Source: Bordetella genomosp. 2
Lineage (GTDB): Bacteria > Pseudomonadota > Gammaproteobacteria > Burkholderiales > Burkholderiaceae_B
Assembly: GCF_002261345.1 (NCBI RefSeq)
Contig: NZ_NEVT01000004.1
Location: 107,910-171,909, forward strand
Direction of reading: 5' to 3'
Length of the DNA: 64,000 nucleotides
Shown: in pieces, positions 42,128-51,758 of the stretch
How positions within the stretch are numbered: the stretch's first letter is position 1
Layout: each line of letters starts with the position of its first letter
Notes under the pieces: model-generated
What the model saw: the letters and a program-made list of their open reading frames with translations, nothing else
Told to the model about the DNA's origin: nothing
Databases searched by the model: none
Program-made: the position numbers and the translations under genes

Positions 42128-44386
42128 ATGCATCCCCTCGTGCGTTCCCATGCCGGCGCGATCGCGCCGGTGCGCAATCTGAGCCGCCGCCGCTTCATGC
42201 AAGGCGCCGGCGGGCTGGTGCTCGGCATCGCGCTCGGTCCGGCCGTGGCGCGCGCCGCCGGCGGCGCGGCCCCGGCCGCCAGCGGCGCCGCCTTCGCGCC
42301 CAACGCCTTCGTGCGCATCGGCACCGACGGCACCGTCACCGTGCTGTCCAAGCACCTGGAAATGGGCCAGGGCGCCTACACCGGCCTGGCCACCCTGCTG
42401 GCCGAGGAGCTGGACGCCGACTGGGCCAGCATTCGCGTCGAAGGCGCCCCGGCCGACACCGACCTGTACAAGAACCTGGCCCTGGGCGTGCAGGGCACCG
42501 GCGGCAGCACCGCCATCGCCAATTCGTACGAACAGATGCGCCGCGCCGGCGCCACCGCGCGCGCCATGCTGGTGGCGGCGGCGGCCGAGCAGTGGCAAGT
42601 GGACCCGCAAGGCATTACCGTATCCGCCGGCGTGGTGCGCCACGCGGCCTCGCAACGCCAGGCCGGCTTCGGCGAACTGGCCGAACGGGCGGCCCGGCAG
42701 CCGGTGCCCGATTCGGTGCCGCTCAAGGCGCCCGCCGATTTCAAGCTGATCGGCCAGGAAGCGCCGCGCCGCGTCGACGGCGCGGCCAAGACCGACGGCA
42801 CGGCCCGCTTCACCCAGGACATGAAGCTGCCGGGCATGCTGGTGGCCGTGGCCGCCCATCCGCCGCGCTTCGGCGCCACGGTGGCGGGCTTCGACGCGAG
42901 CAAGGCCAAGGCGGTGCCGGGGGTGCGCCACGTGGTGCAGTTTCCCGGCACCCCGCACAGTTTCGGCGGCGTGGCGGTGCTGGCCGACAATACCTGGGCC
43001 GCGCGCGCCGGCCGCGATGCGCTGCAAGTGCAGTGGGACGACAGCAAGGCCTATCGCAAGGGCACTGAAGAGATCCGCGCCCAATTCCGCCAGGCGCTGG
43101 ACCAGCCCGGCAAGGTGGCGGGCAGCAAGGGGGATGTCGATGCGGCGCTGGCGCAGGCCGCGCAGGTCATCGAGGCGGAATACGAGGTGCCCTACCTGGC
43201 CCATGCCGCGATGGAGCCGATGAACTGCCTGGTGCAACTGGGCGACGGGCGCTGCGATATCTGGAACGGCGAGCAGTTCCAGACCGTCGACCAGGCCGCG
43301 GTGGCGCGCCTGCTGGGCATCGCGCCGGAACGGGTGAGCATCACCCAGCTGTACGCCGGCGGCAGTTTCGGACGGCGCGCCAACGCCCACGCCGATTATG
43401 TGGTCGAGGCGGTGTCGATCGCCAAGGCCGCGCGCGACCAGGGCGTGCGCGTCCCGGTCAAGCTCGTGTGGACGCGCGAGGATGACATGCGCGGGGGCTA
43501 TTACCGGCCGCTCAACGTGCACCGCGCCCGCATCGGCCTGGATGCGCAGGGCAAGCCGCTGGCGTGGCACGTGCGCCTGGCCGGGCAATCGATTTTCCTG
43601 GGAGGCCCATTCGAGGCCGCCATGCAGGACGGCATCGACCCCACCTCGGTCGAGGGCCAGGCGGACCTGCGCTATGCCGTGCCCAACCTGCGGGTCGAGT
43701 CCTATACGCCCGAAGATGTCGCCGTGCCGGTGCTCTGGTACCGCTCGGTAGGCCACACGCATACGGCCTTCTCGGCCGAGGGGCTGATGGACGAGGCGGC
43801 CGCCGCGGCGCGGCAGGATCCGGTCGCCTACCGGCTGGCCCTGCTGCAGGACCACCCGCGCCACCGCAAAGTGCTGGAGCTGGCCGCCGAGCGCGCCGGC
43901 TGGAGCCAGCCGCTGGCCGCGCCCGCGCAGGGCGAGCGGCGCGGGCGCGGCGTGGCGCTGCACGAGTCGTTCAACACCATCGTGGCGCAGGTGGCCGAGG
44001 TTACCGTGAAGGCCGACGGCAGCTTCAAGGTCGACCGCATCGTCTGCGCGCTGGACTGCGGCGTGGTGGTCAACCCCGACGTGGTGCGCGCCCAGATGGA
44101 GGGCGGCATCGGCTTCGGTCTGTCGACCGCGCTGCACGGCGCGCTCACCCTGAAGGACGGCCAGGTCGAGCAGAGCAACTTCCACGACTATCCGATCCTG
44201 CGCATCAACGAGATGCCGGCCGTCGAGGTGCACACCGTGGCATCCACCGAAAAGCCCACCGGCGTGGGCGAACCCGGCGTGCCGCCAGTGGCCCCGGCGG
44301 TGGCGAACGCGCTGTTCAACGCCACCGGCCAGCGTATCCGCAGGCTGCCGTTCGCCGGCCAGCTCAAGCCGGCGGGCCAGGCGTAA
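42128..44386 (+). CDS. Molybdopterin-binding subunit of a xanthine dehydrogenase-family oxidoreductase (IorB-like)
   Basis: 752 residues beginning with a twin-arginine signal ([20 protein letters not shown], residues ~18-37), so the complex is exported folded to the periplasm. Substrate- and cofactor-binding motifs include [38 protein letters not shown] and [11 protein letters not shown]. The catalytic base is Glu715 in GVGEPGVPP. It hydroxylates an aldehyde or N-heterocycle. The AraC-type gene that follows on the same strand is a plausible regulator. Confidence 0.92.
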   Translation: MHPLVRSHAGAIAPVRNLSRRRFMQGAGGLVLGIALGPAVARAAGGAAPAASGAAFAPNAFVRIGTDGTVTVLSKHLEMGQGAYTGLATLLAEELDADWASIRVEGAPADTDLYKNLALGVQGTGGSTAIANSYEQMRRAGATARAMLVAAAAEQWQVDPQGITVSAGVVRHAASQRQAGFGELAERAARQPVPDSVPLKAPADFKLIGQEAPRRVDGAAKTDGTARFTQDMKLPGMLVAVAAHPPRFGATVAGFDASKAKAVPGVRHVVQFPGTPHSFGGVAVLADNTWAARAGRDALQVQWDDSKAYRKGTEEIRAQFRQALDQPGKVAGSKGDVDAALAQAAQVIEAEYEVPYLAHAAMEPMNCLVQLGDGRCDIWNGEQFQTVDQAAVARLLGIAPERVSITQLYAGGSFGRRANAHADYVVEAVSIAKAARDQGVRVPVKLVWTREDDMRGGYYRPLNVHRARIGLDAQGKPLAWHVRLAGQSIFLGGPFEAAMQDGIDPTSVEGQADLRYAVPNLRVESYTPEDVAVPVLWYRSVGHTHTAFSAEGLMDEAAAAARQDPVAYRLALLQDHPRHRKVLELAAERAGWSQPLAAPAQGERRGRGVALHESFNTIVAQVAEVTVKADGSFKVDRIVCALDCGVVVNPDVVRAQMEGGIGFGLSTALHGALTLKDGQVEQSNFHDYPILRINEMPAVEVHTVASTEKPTGVGEPGVPPVAPAVANALFNATGQRIRRLPFAGQLKPAGQA

Positions 44387-44421
44387 TAATATATGTCGCT
44401 CCGCTTGCCTTGCCGCTGACC

Positions 44422-45378
44422 ATGGCGCCTACCTCGACCACTGCCCCGGCCCGCGCGGCCGCCTCGGCCGCCGACCTGGACGACCTGGCGGCGCTGGTGG
44501 CCCGCCACGCCCGCGAGGACGGGCTGTTCCAGACCGCCATCGACGGGCTGCAGTTCTTTCGTTCTTCGCAGCCCAGCGAGCTGTGCTTCGCGGTATACCG
44601 GCCGTCGCTGGCGCTGCTGGTGCAGGGCGCCAAGCGCGTCGAGGTGGGCGAGGACGTCTACGAATACAACGCCTCGCACTACCTGCTGACCTCGATCGAC
44701 CTGCCGGTGGCGTCGCGCATCACCCTGGCGAGCCCGGGCACGCCCTACCTGTGCTTCCTGCTGGACCTGGATCCGCGCGGCGTGGCCGACCTGCTGCTCG
44801 AGACCCGCCTGCCGCCCCCGGTCGACGCCGCCCCGGGCCGCGCCCTGTCGGTCGCCCGGCTCGATGCGCCGCTGCTCGATGCCGCCCTGCGGCTGGCCCG
44901 GCTGCTGGACATGCCCGATGACATCCCGGTGCTGGCGCCGCTGGTGCGCCGCGAAATCGTCTACCGCCTGCTCACCGGCGAGCTGGGCGGGCGGCTGCGG
45001 CACATCGCGCGCGACGAAGGCCCCGCCCACCAGGTGCGGCAGGCCATCGAATGGCTGAAGGCCCACTTCGACCGTCCGCTGCGCATCGAACAGCTGGCGC
45101 AGTCGGTGAACATGAGCACGTCGTCCCTGCACCACCACTTCAAGGCGGTCACCGCGATGAGCCCGCTGCAGTACCAGAAACAACTGCGCCTGCAGGAGGC
45201 CCGCCGCTTGCTGCTGGCGGGCCTGGCCGACGCCGGCACGGCGGCGCGCCAGGTCGGCTACGAAAGCGCCTCGCAGTTCAGCCGCGAGTACAGCCGGCAG
45301 TACGGCGCGCCGCCGCTGCGCGACGTGGCCCGCCTGCGGGGCGGCGCGGCGCCGCTGGCGCTGGCCGGCGGCGCCTGA
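44422..45378 (+). CDS. AraC-family regulator (AraC_N domain, YqhC-like)
   Basis: 318 residues. The N-terminal cupin-like AraC_N domain includes CFAVYRPSLALLVQGAKRVEVG and YLLTSIDLPVASRI. The C-terminal tandem helix-turn-helix has IEQLAQSVNMSTSSLHHHFKAVTAMSPLQYQKQ and GTAARQVGYESASQFSREYSRQYGAPP. YqhC-type members activate aldehyde-handling genes, which suits the adjacent molybdenum hydroxylase. It starts 35 bases after that gene. Confidence 0.9.
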   Translation: MAPTSTTAPARAAASAADLDDLAALVARHAREDGLFQTAIDGLQFFRSSQPSELCFAVYRPSLALLVQGAKRVEVGEDVYEYNASHYLLTSIDLPVASRITLASPGTPYLCFLLDLDPRGVADLLLETRLPPPVDAAPGRALSVARLDAPLLDAALRLARLLDMPDDIPVLAPLVRREIVYRLLTGELGGRLRHIARDEGPAHQVRQAIEWLKAHFDRPLRIEQLAQSVNMSTSSLHHHFKAVTAMSPLQYQKQLRLQEARRLLLAGLADAGTAARQVGYESASQFSREYSRQYGAPPLRDVARLRGGAAPLALAGGA

Positions 45379-45451
45379 GCCCGCCGCCGGTGAACGAATC
45401 GGCGGGCGGGCTGGTCTATCATGGATATCTCACCCGCATCAAGGAGTCTCC

Positions 45452-45793
45452 ATGATCCGCAAGCTGATTCCCCTCCTCCTCGTCGCCGGCCTGACCGCCT
45501 GCGCCACGTCCGGAACCCAGCGCGCCGCGTCCTCCGATGCCCCGGCGGCCGGCGGCGCCGCCGCGCCCTCCGGCGGCAGCGCGGCGGGCCCCGGCTGCGA
45601 CGCCCAGCCCGTGCAGGACCTGGTCGGCACCAAGTACAGCGAGTCGGTCGCCGACGACGCCCGCAAGCGCTCGCACTCCGGCCAGCTGCGGGTCATGCGG
45701 CCCGGCCAGGTCATGACCATGGAATACAACCCCGACCGCCTCAACCTCATCCTGGACGGCGGCGAAGCCATCACCGCGCTGCGCTGCGGCTGA
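45452..45793 (+). CDS. Lipoprotein with peptidase inhibitor I78 domain
   Basis: 113 residues. A lipobox (LLLVAGLTACATS, Cys near residue 17) is followed by a Gly/Ala/Ser-rich linker and the I78 inhibitor domain: CDAQPVQDLVGTKYS, RVMRPGQVMTMEYNPDRLNL and the terminal ITALRCG. The two cysteines are expected to form the domain's disulfide. It should be anchored in the periplasm, where it could inhibit serine proteases. Confidence 0.87.
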   Translation: MIRKLIPLLLVAGLTACATSGTQRAASSDAPAAGGAAAPSGGSAAGPGCDAQPVQDLVGTKYSESVADDARKRSHSGQLRVMRPGQVMTMEYNPDRLNLILDGGEAITALRCG

Positions 45794-45860
45794 CGCGCGG
45801 CGGCGAATTCGGGCGCAAGCACCGGAGTGCGCCCGGCGGCACGCGGCTTACACTGGCTGC

Positions 45861-46610
45861 ATGCCTGACGCCCGCCCCCGCACCAGCCCCGCCGCGCGCC
45901 CCGTCCCGCCAGCCGCGCGGGTCGACCGGCTCGACTGGCCGTTGCTCGAAAACGCCCTCGACCAGGACGGCCATGCCGTCATCCCGGGGCTACTGCGGGC
46001 CGACGAGTGCGCGGCCCTGGCCGCCGGCTACGGCGACACGGCCCGCTACCGCAGCCGCATCGTCATGAGCCGGCACGGCTTCGGCCGCGGCGAATACCAG
46101 TACTACGCCTATCCCTTGCCCGCCCTCCTGGCGCAACTGCGCACGGCGCTTTATCCGCGCCTGGCGCCGCTGGCCAACCGCTGGAACGAAGCCATGGGCA
46201 TCGACACGCGCTATCCCGCGGACCACGCGGCGTTCCTGGCACGCTGCCACGCCGCCGGCCAGCGGCGCCCCACTCCGCTGATCCTGGCCTACGGGCCGGG
46301 CGACTACAACTGCCTGCACCAGGACCTGTACGGCGAACACGTGTTCCCGCTGCAGGTCGCCATCCTGCTGTCCGAGCCGCAGCGCGATTTCACCGGCGGC
46401 GAATTCGTGCTGACCACGCAGCGCCCGCGCATGCAATCCAGCGTGGAGGTCGTGCCCCTGCGCCAGGGCGACGCCGTGGTCTTCGCCGTGCACCACCGCC
46501 CGGTACAAGGCACGCGCGGCTACTACCGGGTCAATCAGCGGCACGGCGTCAGCCGCGTGCGCACCGGGCGGCGCTACACCGTGGGCATCATCTTCCACGA
46601 TGCGCAATAG
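45861..46610 (+). CDS. 2-oxoglutarate/Fe(II)-dependent oxygenase
   Basis: 249 residues. After a Pro/Arg-rich leader the domain starts at LDQDGHAVIPGLL. Iron ligands are His153 and Asp155 in NCLHQDLYG and a distal His near 228 in NQRHGVSRVRTGRR, whose Arg residues would hold 2-oxoglutarate. It resembles prolyl-4-hydroxylase-like proteins that hydroxylate a protein or small molecule. No partner gene is evident. Confidence 0.82.
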   Translation: MPDARPRTSPAARPVPPAARVDRLDWPLLENALDQDGHAVIPGLLRADECAALAAGYGDTARYRSRIVMSRHGFGRGEYQYYAYPLPALLAQLRTALYPRLAPLANRWNEAMGIDTRYPADHAAFLARCHAAGQRRPTPLILAYGPGDYNCLHQDLYGEHVFPLQVAILLSEPQRDFTGGEFVLTTQRPRMQSSVEVVPLRQGDAVVFAVHHRPVQGTRGYYRVNQRHGVSRVRTGRRYTVGIIFHDAQ

Positions 46611-46719
46611 CGGCCGGCGGCCGCGCATGAGTCTCGGACTGGTCGCGTGGCCGGGCAACGCCCCGGCATCAGGCGGCGCGGCATGTCCGGCGTTTTGGCG
46701 CATGACCGGGCAGTGGGGC

Positions 46720-46853
46720 GTCCTGGACGGGGCTGGCAGTGCGGGCCGGCCACGTCGCTCGGCTCGGGCGCGCCACCAGGCGCCCTCGGCCCCCCCTGCG
46801 GGGGCTACCCTCCCTCCAACTGGCCGTCCCGCACTGCCAGCCCCGTCCAGGAC
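46720..46853. repeat. Long hairpin element, copy B (conserved core, 33-bp arms)
   Basis: Arms 46720-46752 and 46821-46853 are inverted copies with one mismatch in 33. The core 46753-46820 is the reverse complement of the copy A core (16797-16862), differing by one substitution and two extra C in a C tract. Beyond the shared TGGCCG edges the arms are unrelated to those of copy A. The whole could fold into one very stable stem. Confidence 0.8.
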
Positions 46854-46905
46854 TCACAGCGGCGGCATGCGACGGTCCGCTGAGCCATTGGGGAACGGCG
46901 TATGT

Positions 46906-46972
46906 AGGTGTCAGACACCCCTTGCGGCAGTCCCGCCTACCCGCGCCATCCCGGCAGGGGTGTCTGACACCT
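46906..46972. repeat. Paired GTGTC-type palindromic repeat
   Basis: AGGTGTCAGACACCCCT (46906-46922) and AGGGGTGTCTGACACCT (46956-46972) are perfect 17-nt inverted copies with a 33-nt spacer; each also contains the GGTGTC-x-GACACC palindrome. Confidence 0.75.
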
Positions 46973-47091
46973 GTTAGATCAGCACAAAAGTATCCAACGC
47001 CGACATACCCGAGATCCTGCGAGCCCGGGCGTCTCAAGAACTCAATGATCGCCGCACCATACGGGAAAACACCGTACGGCCAAACCTACCC

Positions 47092-47922
47092 TCAAGCCCC
47101 GTTGCGCGCCTCGGCCAGCGCCACCGTCAGGTGCATCACCTTCTTCTTCAGCGCATCGCGTTCTTCCGTCAGCGCCGCCACCAGCCGGCGCAAGCGCGCC
47201 ACCTCGGCGGGATAATCGGCCACCGGCTCGGCGCCGGCCGCGTCTTCCGCGGGCGGCGCGTCGGCGTCCGGCGCGCGCGCCGCCGCTTTCGCCTCGCGCG
47301 CCTGCCGCGCCAGTTCACGCAAGGCCTTGCGGCCTTCCGCGGCGGCCGCCACCTGCCGCTCGGCCGGCAGCGCGGCCACGGCCGCCGCGGCGTTGATGGA
47401 GATCTCGCCCGCCTTCACCGCGCGCACCAATTCCGGCGCCGCCGCCTTGTGGATTTTCTCGATCTGCCCCAGCGTATTGCTGCTGACACGCGCCGCCCGC
47501 GCCAGGGCCTGGCGGCTCAGTGCGGCCGGCGGCGGGGCCTCGGCCGGCGCGGCTGCCGTCTCGCCCTGCCCCGCCGCCGGCGCCTGCGCCTGCGCTTGGC
47601 GCGCCTGCAGGATCTCTTTCTTGCGCAACGCCAGCACGCCGCGCTGGAAGTCCGATACACTGCGCCGGCCCAGGTGGTTTTCGATCATCCAGAGCCGGAC
47701 GTCATCCAGTGAAGTAAACCGGGTATTCTGGACAGTCTTGAATTCGATGCCATGCTTGCGGCACAGTTCGTAACGATTGTGCCCGTCGACCAGCACATCG
47801 CCCCACAGCACCAGCGCGTCGCGGCAGCCCTCGGCCAGCAGGCTGCGCTCCAGCGCGGCGTATTCGTCGGGGGTCAGCGGGTCTATATAAGTTCGCAGTT
47901 CTTCATTAATCTGGATGGTCAT
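47092..47922 (-). CDS. Orphan ParB/Srx-domain DNA-binding protein
   Basis: 276 residues from the ATG at 47922. The ParB-like N-domain (YIDPLTPDEYAALERSLLAEG; VLVDGHNRYELCRKHGI) is followed by an Ala/Pro-rich linker, an HTH-like segment (LSRQALARAARVSSNTLGQIEKI) and a C-terminal coiled coil (EVARLRRLVAALTEERDALKKK). True chromosomal ParB has a parA partner and the GERRxRA motif; here there is no parA and the motif is GHNRYEL. Such orphans are usual on plasmids and integrative elements, so this may be a relic or a chromosomal regulator. Confidence 0.78.
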   Translation of the reverse strand: MTIQINEELRTYIDPLTPDEYAALERSLLAEGCRDALVLWGDVLVDGHNRYELCRKHGIEFKTVQNTRFTSLDDVRLWMIENHLGRRSVSDFQRGVLALRKKEILQARQAQAQAPAAGQGETAAAPAEAPPPAALSRQALARAARVSSNTLGQIEKIHKAAAPELVRAVKAGEISINAAAAVAALPAERQVAAAAEGRKALRELARQAREAKAAARAPDADAPPAEDAAGAEPVADYPAEVARLRRLVAALTEERDALKKKVMHLTVALAEARNGA

Positions 47923-48030
47923 CGTGACGGCTCGTTCGTGATTCAGCGGCGCGCGCCCGCCATTACACCACCGGCCCGCCGCCATTGGCCACCCATGCCG
48001 CACGGCGCCGACTACGCAGGAGAATCCACC

Positions 48031-48450
48031 ATGCCCCAACTGTGCCCCTACCTGAGTTTCGACGGCCAGTGCGCCGAGGCCATGCGCTTCTACGAACGCA
48101 CCCTGGGCGGGCGCGTCGAGGCCATGGTGCCCTACAGCCAGGCGCCGGCGGGCACCGAAGTGCCCGCCGGCATGGCCGAGCGCATCATGCACGCGCGACT
48201 CAGCCTGGACGGCCAGACCCTCATGGCCTCCGACATCGCCGGCGAACAGCCCTACCAGGGCCAGCAGGGCGTGTCGCTGGCCCTGGTCTTTCCCACCGTG
48301 TCGGACGCGACGCGCGTATTCAACAGCCTGGCCGAAGGCGGCACGATCACCATGCCGCTGCAGAAAACCTTCTGGGCCGAGGCCTTCGGCGCCTTGACCG
48401 ACCGCTACGGCACCTCGTGGCTGATCAACGGCGGCCAGATAGCCGGCTGA
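48031..48450 (+). CDS. PhnB-like VOC-family protein
   Basis: 139 residues of the glyoxalase fold: YLSFDGQCAEAMRFYERTLGG at the start, MHARLSLDGQTLMASDIAG in the middle and WAEAFGALTDRYGTSWLING at the end, the last being the PhnB/YjdN signature. CAGGAGA precedes the ATG at 48031. Function beyond the fold is unknown. It precedes the EmrB-type exporter gene by 38 bases and may be co-transcribed. Confidence 0.87.
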   Translation: MPQLCPYLSFDGQCAEAMRFYERTLGGRVEAMVPYSQAPAGTEVPAGMAERIMHARLSLDGQTLMASDIAGEQPYQGQQGVSLALVFPTVSDATRVFNSLAEGGTITMPLQKTFWAEAFGALTDRYGTSWLINGGQIAG

Positions 48451-48488
48451 ACCGGCCGGCCCGCCGCAACCCCAACGGAGCATCCCGC

Positions 48489-49964
48489 ATGCAGCATAAT
48501 CTCCAAGACAGGCAACGCTGGCTGGCGCTGATGGTACTGTGCCTCGGCGTGCTGATGATCGTCCTGGACACCACCATCGTCAACGTGGCGCTGCCGTCCA
48601 TCCGCGCCGACCTGCAATTTTCCGAGACCGCGCTGGTATGGGTAGTCAACGCCTACATGCTGACCTTCGGCGGCTTCCTGCTGCTGGGCGGGCGCCTGGG
48701 CGACCTGTACGGCCACCGCCGCATGTTCCTGGCCGGCATCAGCCTGTTCACGGTGGCCTCGCTGGCCTGCGGCGTGGCGGGCAGCCAGGCCACGCTGGTG
48801 GCCGCGCGGGCGGTGCAGGGGCTGGGCGGCGCGGTGGTGTCGGCGGTCTCGCTGTCGCTCATCATGAACCTGTTCTCCGAACCGGCCGAGCGCGCCAAGG
48901 CCATGGGGGTATACGGCTTCGTCTGCGCCGGCGGCGGCAGCGTCGGCGTGCTGCTGGGCGGGCTCCTGACCAGCGTGCTGAGCTGGCACTGGATCTTCCT
49001 GGTGAACCTGCCGATCGGCGCGGCCGTGTTCGGCCTGTGCCTGGTCCTGCTGCCCGGCGGCCGGCCGCCGGCCTCGGGCACCCGGCTCGACGTGGCCGGC
49101 GCCTGTACCGTGACGCTGTCGCTGATGCTGGCCGTCTACGCGGTGGTCAACGGCAACGAGGCGGGCTGGGCCTCGACCCAGTCGCTCGGGCTGCTGATCG
49201 TGGCGGCCATCCTGCTGGCGGCGTTCCTGGCCATCGAGTCGCGCGCCGAGTCGCCGCTCATGCCGCTCGGGCTGTTCCGCCTGCGCAACCTGGCCACCGC
49301 CAACGTGGTGGGCGTGCTGTGGGCCGGCGCCATGTTCGCCTGGTTCTTCATCTCGGCCCTGTACATGCAGCTGGTGCTGGGCTACAGCGCCATGCAGGTC
49401 GGGCTGGCCTTCCTGCCCGGCAACCTGGTCATGGCCGTATGCTCGCTGGGCGTGTCGGCGCGGCTGGTCATGCGCTTCGGCATCCGCGCGCCGCTGGCCG
49501 CGGGCCTGGCCGTCGCGGCGCTCGGGCTGTTCCTGTTCTCGCAGGCCCCCATCGACGGCCGCTTCGCCCTGCACATCCTGCCCGGCATGCTGCTGCTGGG
49601 GCTGGGCGCCGGCATCGCCTTCAACCCGCTGTTGCTGGCTGCCATGAACGACGTGCCGCCGCACGAATCGGGCCTGGCCTCCGGCGTGGTCAACACCGCC
49701 TTCATGATGGGCGGCGCGCTGGGGCTGGCGATACTGGCCAGCCTGGCGGCCGCGCGCACCGGCAGCCTGGCCGCGGCCGGCACCATCTTGCCCGAGGCGC
49801 TCAACGGCGGCTATCGCCTGGCCTTCCTGCTGGGCGCGCTCTGCGCGGCGGCGGCGGCCCTGCTGGGCGGGCTGCTGCTGCGCAATGCCGCGCCGGCGCC
49901 GCGCCACGCGCAACCGTCCGGTGGTACGCTTGCCAGACCCGTTCATCAGGAAGACTCGCCATGA
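48489..49964 (+). CDS. MFS multidrug exporter, DHA2 (EmrB/QacA) family
   Basis: 491 residues and 14 membrane segments, the DHA2 hallmark. Motif D1 is LDTTIVNVALPSI, motif A is GGRLGDLYGHRRMF and motif C lies around GGGSVGVLLGGLL. It should extrude lipophilic drugs in exchange for protons. No periplasmic adaptor gene is adjacent, so it probably acts alone. Its stop overlaps the ATG of the DUF937 gene by four bases. Confidence 0.92.
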   Translation: MQHNLQDRQRWLALMVLCLGVLMIVLDTTIVNVALPSIRADLQFSETALVWVVNAYMLTFGGFLLLGGRLGDLYGHRRMFLAGISLFTVASLACGVAGSQATLVAARAVQGLGGAVVSAVSLSLIMNLFSEPAERAKAMGVYGFVCAGGGSVGVLLGGLLTSVLSWHWIFLVNLPIGAAVFGLCLVLLPGGRPPASGTRLDVAGACTVTLSLMLAVYAVVNGNEAGWASTQSLGLLIVAAILLAAFLAIESRAESPLMPLGLFRLRNLATANVVGVLWAGAMFAWFFISALYMQLVLGYSAMQVGLAFLPGNLVMAVCSLGVSARLVMRFGIRAPLAAGLAVAALGLFLFSQAPIDGRFALHILPGMLLLGLGAGIAFNPLLLAAMNDVPPHESGLASGVVNTAFMMGGALGLAILASLAAARTGSLAAAGTILPEALNGGYRLAFLLGALCAAAAALLGGLLLRNAAPAPRHAQPSGGTLARPVHQEDSP

Positions 49965-50580
49965 ACTCTCCCGCCACGCTCTCCGACGAGCTGTTCGCCC
50001 AACTGCAGGGCGCCCCCATTCAACAGATTTCCCAGCAACTCGGCACCGATGCCGCCCAGACCCGCGAGGCGGTCGGCGCGGCGCTGCCCATGCTGCTGGG
50101 CTCGCTGGGGCAGAATGCCTCCCAGCCGCAGGGCGCCGAAGCGCTGTTCGGCGCCCTGCAGCGCGACCACGCCGGCGGCGGCGCCGACCTGGGCGGCCTG
50201 CTCGGCTCGCTGCTGGGCGGCGGCGCCAGCGCCGGCCAAGCTGATGGCGCCGGCATCCTGGGCCACATCTTCGGCGGCAACCAGCAGCGCGCCGAAGACA
50301 CCCTGGGCCAGGCCACCGGGCTGGGCGGCAACAATGCCGCCAACCTGCTGAAGATGCTGGCCCCATCGTCATGGCCTTCCTGGCGCAGCGCATGCAGGGC
50401 GGCGGCATGGACGCCGGCGGGCTCGGCGCCGCCCTGGGCCAGGAACGCGACGCCGCGCGCCAGCAAGGCGGCCTGGGCGGCGGCCTGCTGGGCTCGCTGC
50501 TCGACCAGGACGGCGACGGCCAGGTCGGCCTGAACGACCTGTTCAAGATGGGCAGCGGCCTGCTCAACGGCCGCCGCTGA
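49961..50580 (+). pseudogene. DUF937 (YidB-like) protein, frameshifted
   Basis: The gene starts at ATG 49961 inside the exporter stop (ATGA). The first ~134 residues show the DUF937 pattern (LFAQLQGAPIQQISQQLG; AVGAALPMLLGSLGQ; GGLLGSLLGGG; HIFGGNQQRAEDTLGQATG). At a run of four C (50361-50364) the frame shifts; the expected continuation (IVMAFLAQRMQGG to FKMGSGLLNGRR) is in the next frame and ends at 50580. One extra C would restore about 206 residues. The out-of-frame product loses the conserved C-terminal segment. Confidence 0.82.
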
Positions 50581-50604
50581 ACCTCGCCCGGATCCGGCAA
50601 TCCG

Positions 50605-51657
50605 CTAGAAGCGATGCCGGATCCCCACGCTGATCTGGCGCCGGCCGTTATCTTCATCGGTGTCCAGGTCGCGCGTCTCGCTGTGGTTGTAGAAGGCATA
50701 CAGATCGGTGCGTTTCGACAAGTCGTACTGGTAGCCGACCGCATACGCCTTGATCTTCGAATCGGTGGTCTGCTGCCATGACGCCAGCAGCGCGCCCGGC
50801 CCGACCGGCACGCGCACGCCCGCGGTCCAGGCGTAATCCTTGTCCAGGTCCTTGGCCGGGCCTTTGTTGGCGTCGCTGATGCGCCCTGCCCCGGCGTACA
50901 CGCGCACCACCTCGAAATCATACGAACCGCCCAATTGCCAGTTGCTGGCGTCGCCGGCCGGATTGGCGCGGCCGCTGACCCGCCGCTGGTCGGCATACAA
51001 GTGCTCGTAGGTCAACGCCAGGCGCAGCGGTCCTTTGCCGTAGCGCACCCCCGCGGTCAGCATGCGGTCGTTGTTGCCGGTGCCGAACTCCTGGTCGCCA
51101 TCCACTGCGAAACTGTAGCCCAGCGCGGCCTCGAAGCCGTGCACCTTGGGCGAACGCCACATCACCATGTTGTCGGCGATGCCGCTGGCGCCGAAATCAC
51201 CGTCGTTGTAGCCGAAGGTAGTGCCCAGACCCGAGCGCGACCAGGCGATCGAGAACGGGGTGGCCACGCCGCCCCATTCGCGGCCCAGCACCCACTGGCG
51301 GCCCAGCCGCAGCTCGCCCAGCGTGGCGCTCTGCAGGCCCACGTAGGCCCAGCGGCCGAACAACCGGCCCGATTGGGCGTACGTGCCGTTATCGGCGTTG
51401 AAGCCCCCTTCGAGCTGGAAAACGGCCTTCAGGCCGTTGCCCAGGTCTTCCTCGCCCTTGATGCCCCAGCGCGACCCGGACTCGTTGCCGCTGTCGATGC
51501 CCTGCGACGTGCCCTTGGCATCGTCATGGTCGTTCATGTAGCCGAGGTCGACCAGTCCGTACAGCGTAATGCTGCTTTCGGCCTGTGCCGCGCCAGCCAG
51601 TCCGGCGGTGGCAAGCGCCAGCGCCAGGATGATGTTGATGTTCGCGGTTCTTCTCAT
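50605..51657 (-). CDS. General (Gram-negative) outer membrane porin
   Basis: 350 residues from the ATG at 51657 with GGAGGAG upstream. It has a signal peptide (residues 1-~23, AAQA), then the beta-proteobacterial porin opening SSITLYGLVDLGYMND, the eyelet segment with RWGIKGEEDLGNGLKAVFQLE, aromatic-belt strands and a terminal ISVGIRHRF ending in Phe for BAM recognition. It forms trimeric 16-strand channels. It is alone in its transcription unit. Confidence 0.93.
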   Translation of the reverse strand: MRRTANINIILALALATAGLAGAAQAESSITLYGLVDLGYMNDHDDAKGTSQGIDSGNESGSRWGIKGEEDLGNGLKAVFQLEGGFNADNGTYAQSGRLFGRWAYVGLQSATLGELRLGRQWVLGREWGGVATPFSIAWSRSGLGTTFGYNDGDFGASGIADNMVMWRSPKVHGFEAALGYSFAVDGDQEFGTGNNDRMLTAGVRYGKGPLRLALTYEHLYADQRRVSGRANPAGDASNWQLGGSYDFEVVRVYAGAGRISDANKGPAKDLDKDYAWTAGVRVPVGPGALLASWQQTTDSKIKAYAVGYQYDLSKRTDLYAFYNHSETRDLDTDEDNGRRQISVGIRHRF

Positions 51658-51758
51658 GATTTGCTCCTCCGTTAAAAAAGCGGGTCGTGGCCGCGCGAGC
51701 GCAGCCTGGCGGCGACCCCGGCGGGGCCGCGTCGGCAATGAAAAATCAGGAACCGGGG

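Larger units (their letters stand above)
46611..47091. other. Repeat-rich intergenic region between convergent genes
   Basis: No gene can be supported in these 481 bases. They contain hairpin element copy B (46720-46853), a paired GTGTC repeat (46906-46972), and near 47009 a short stretch (cgagatcctgcgagcccgg) resembling sequence beside copy A (16735-16753). The region is a landing site for repeats at the 3' ends of both flanking genes. Confidence 0.7.
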
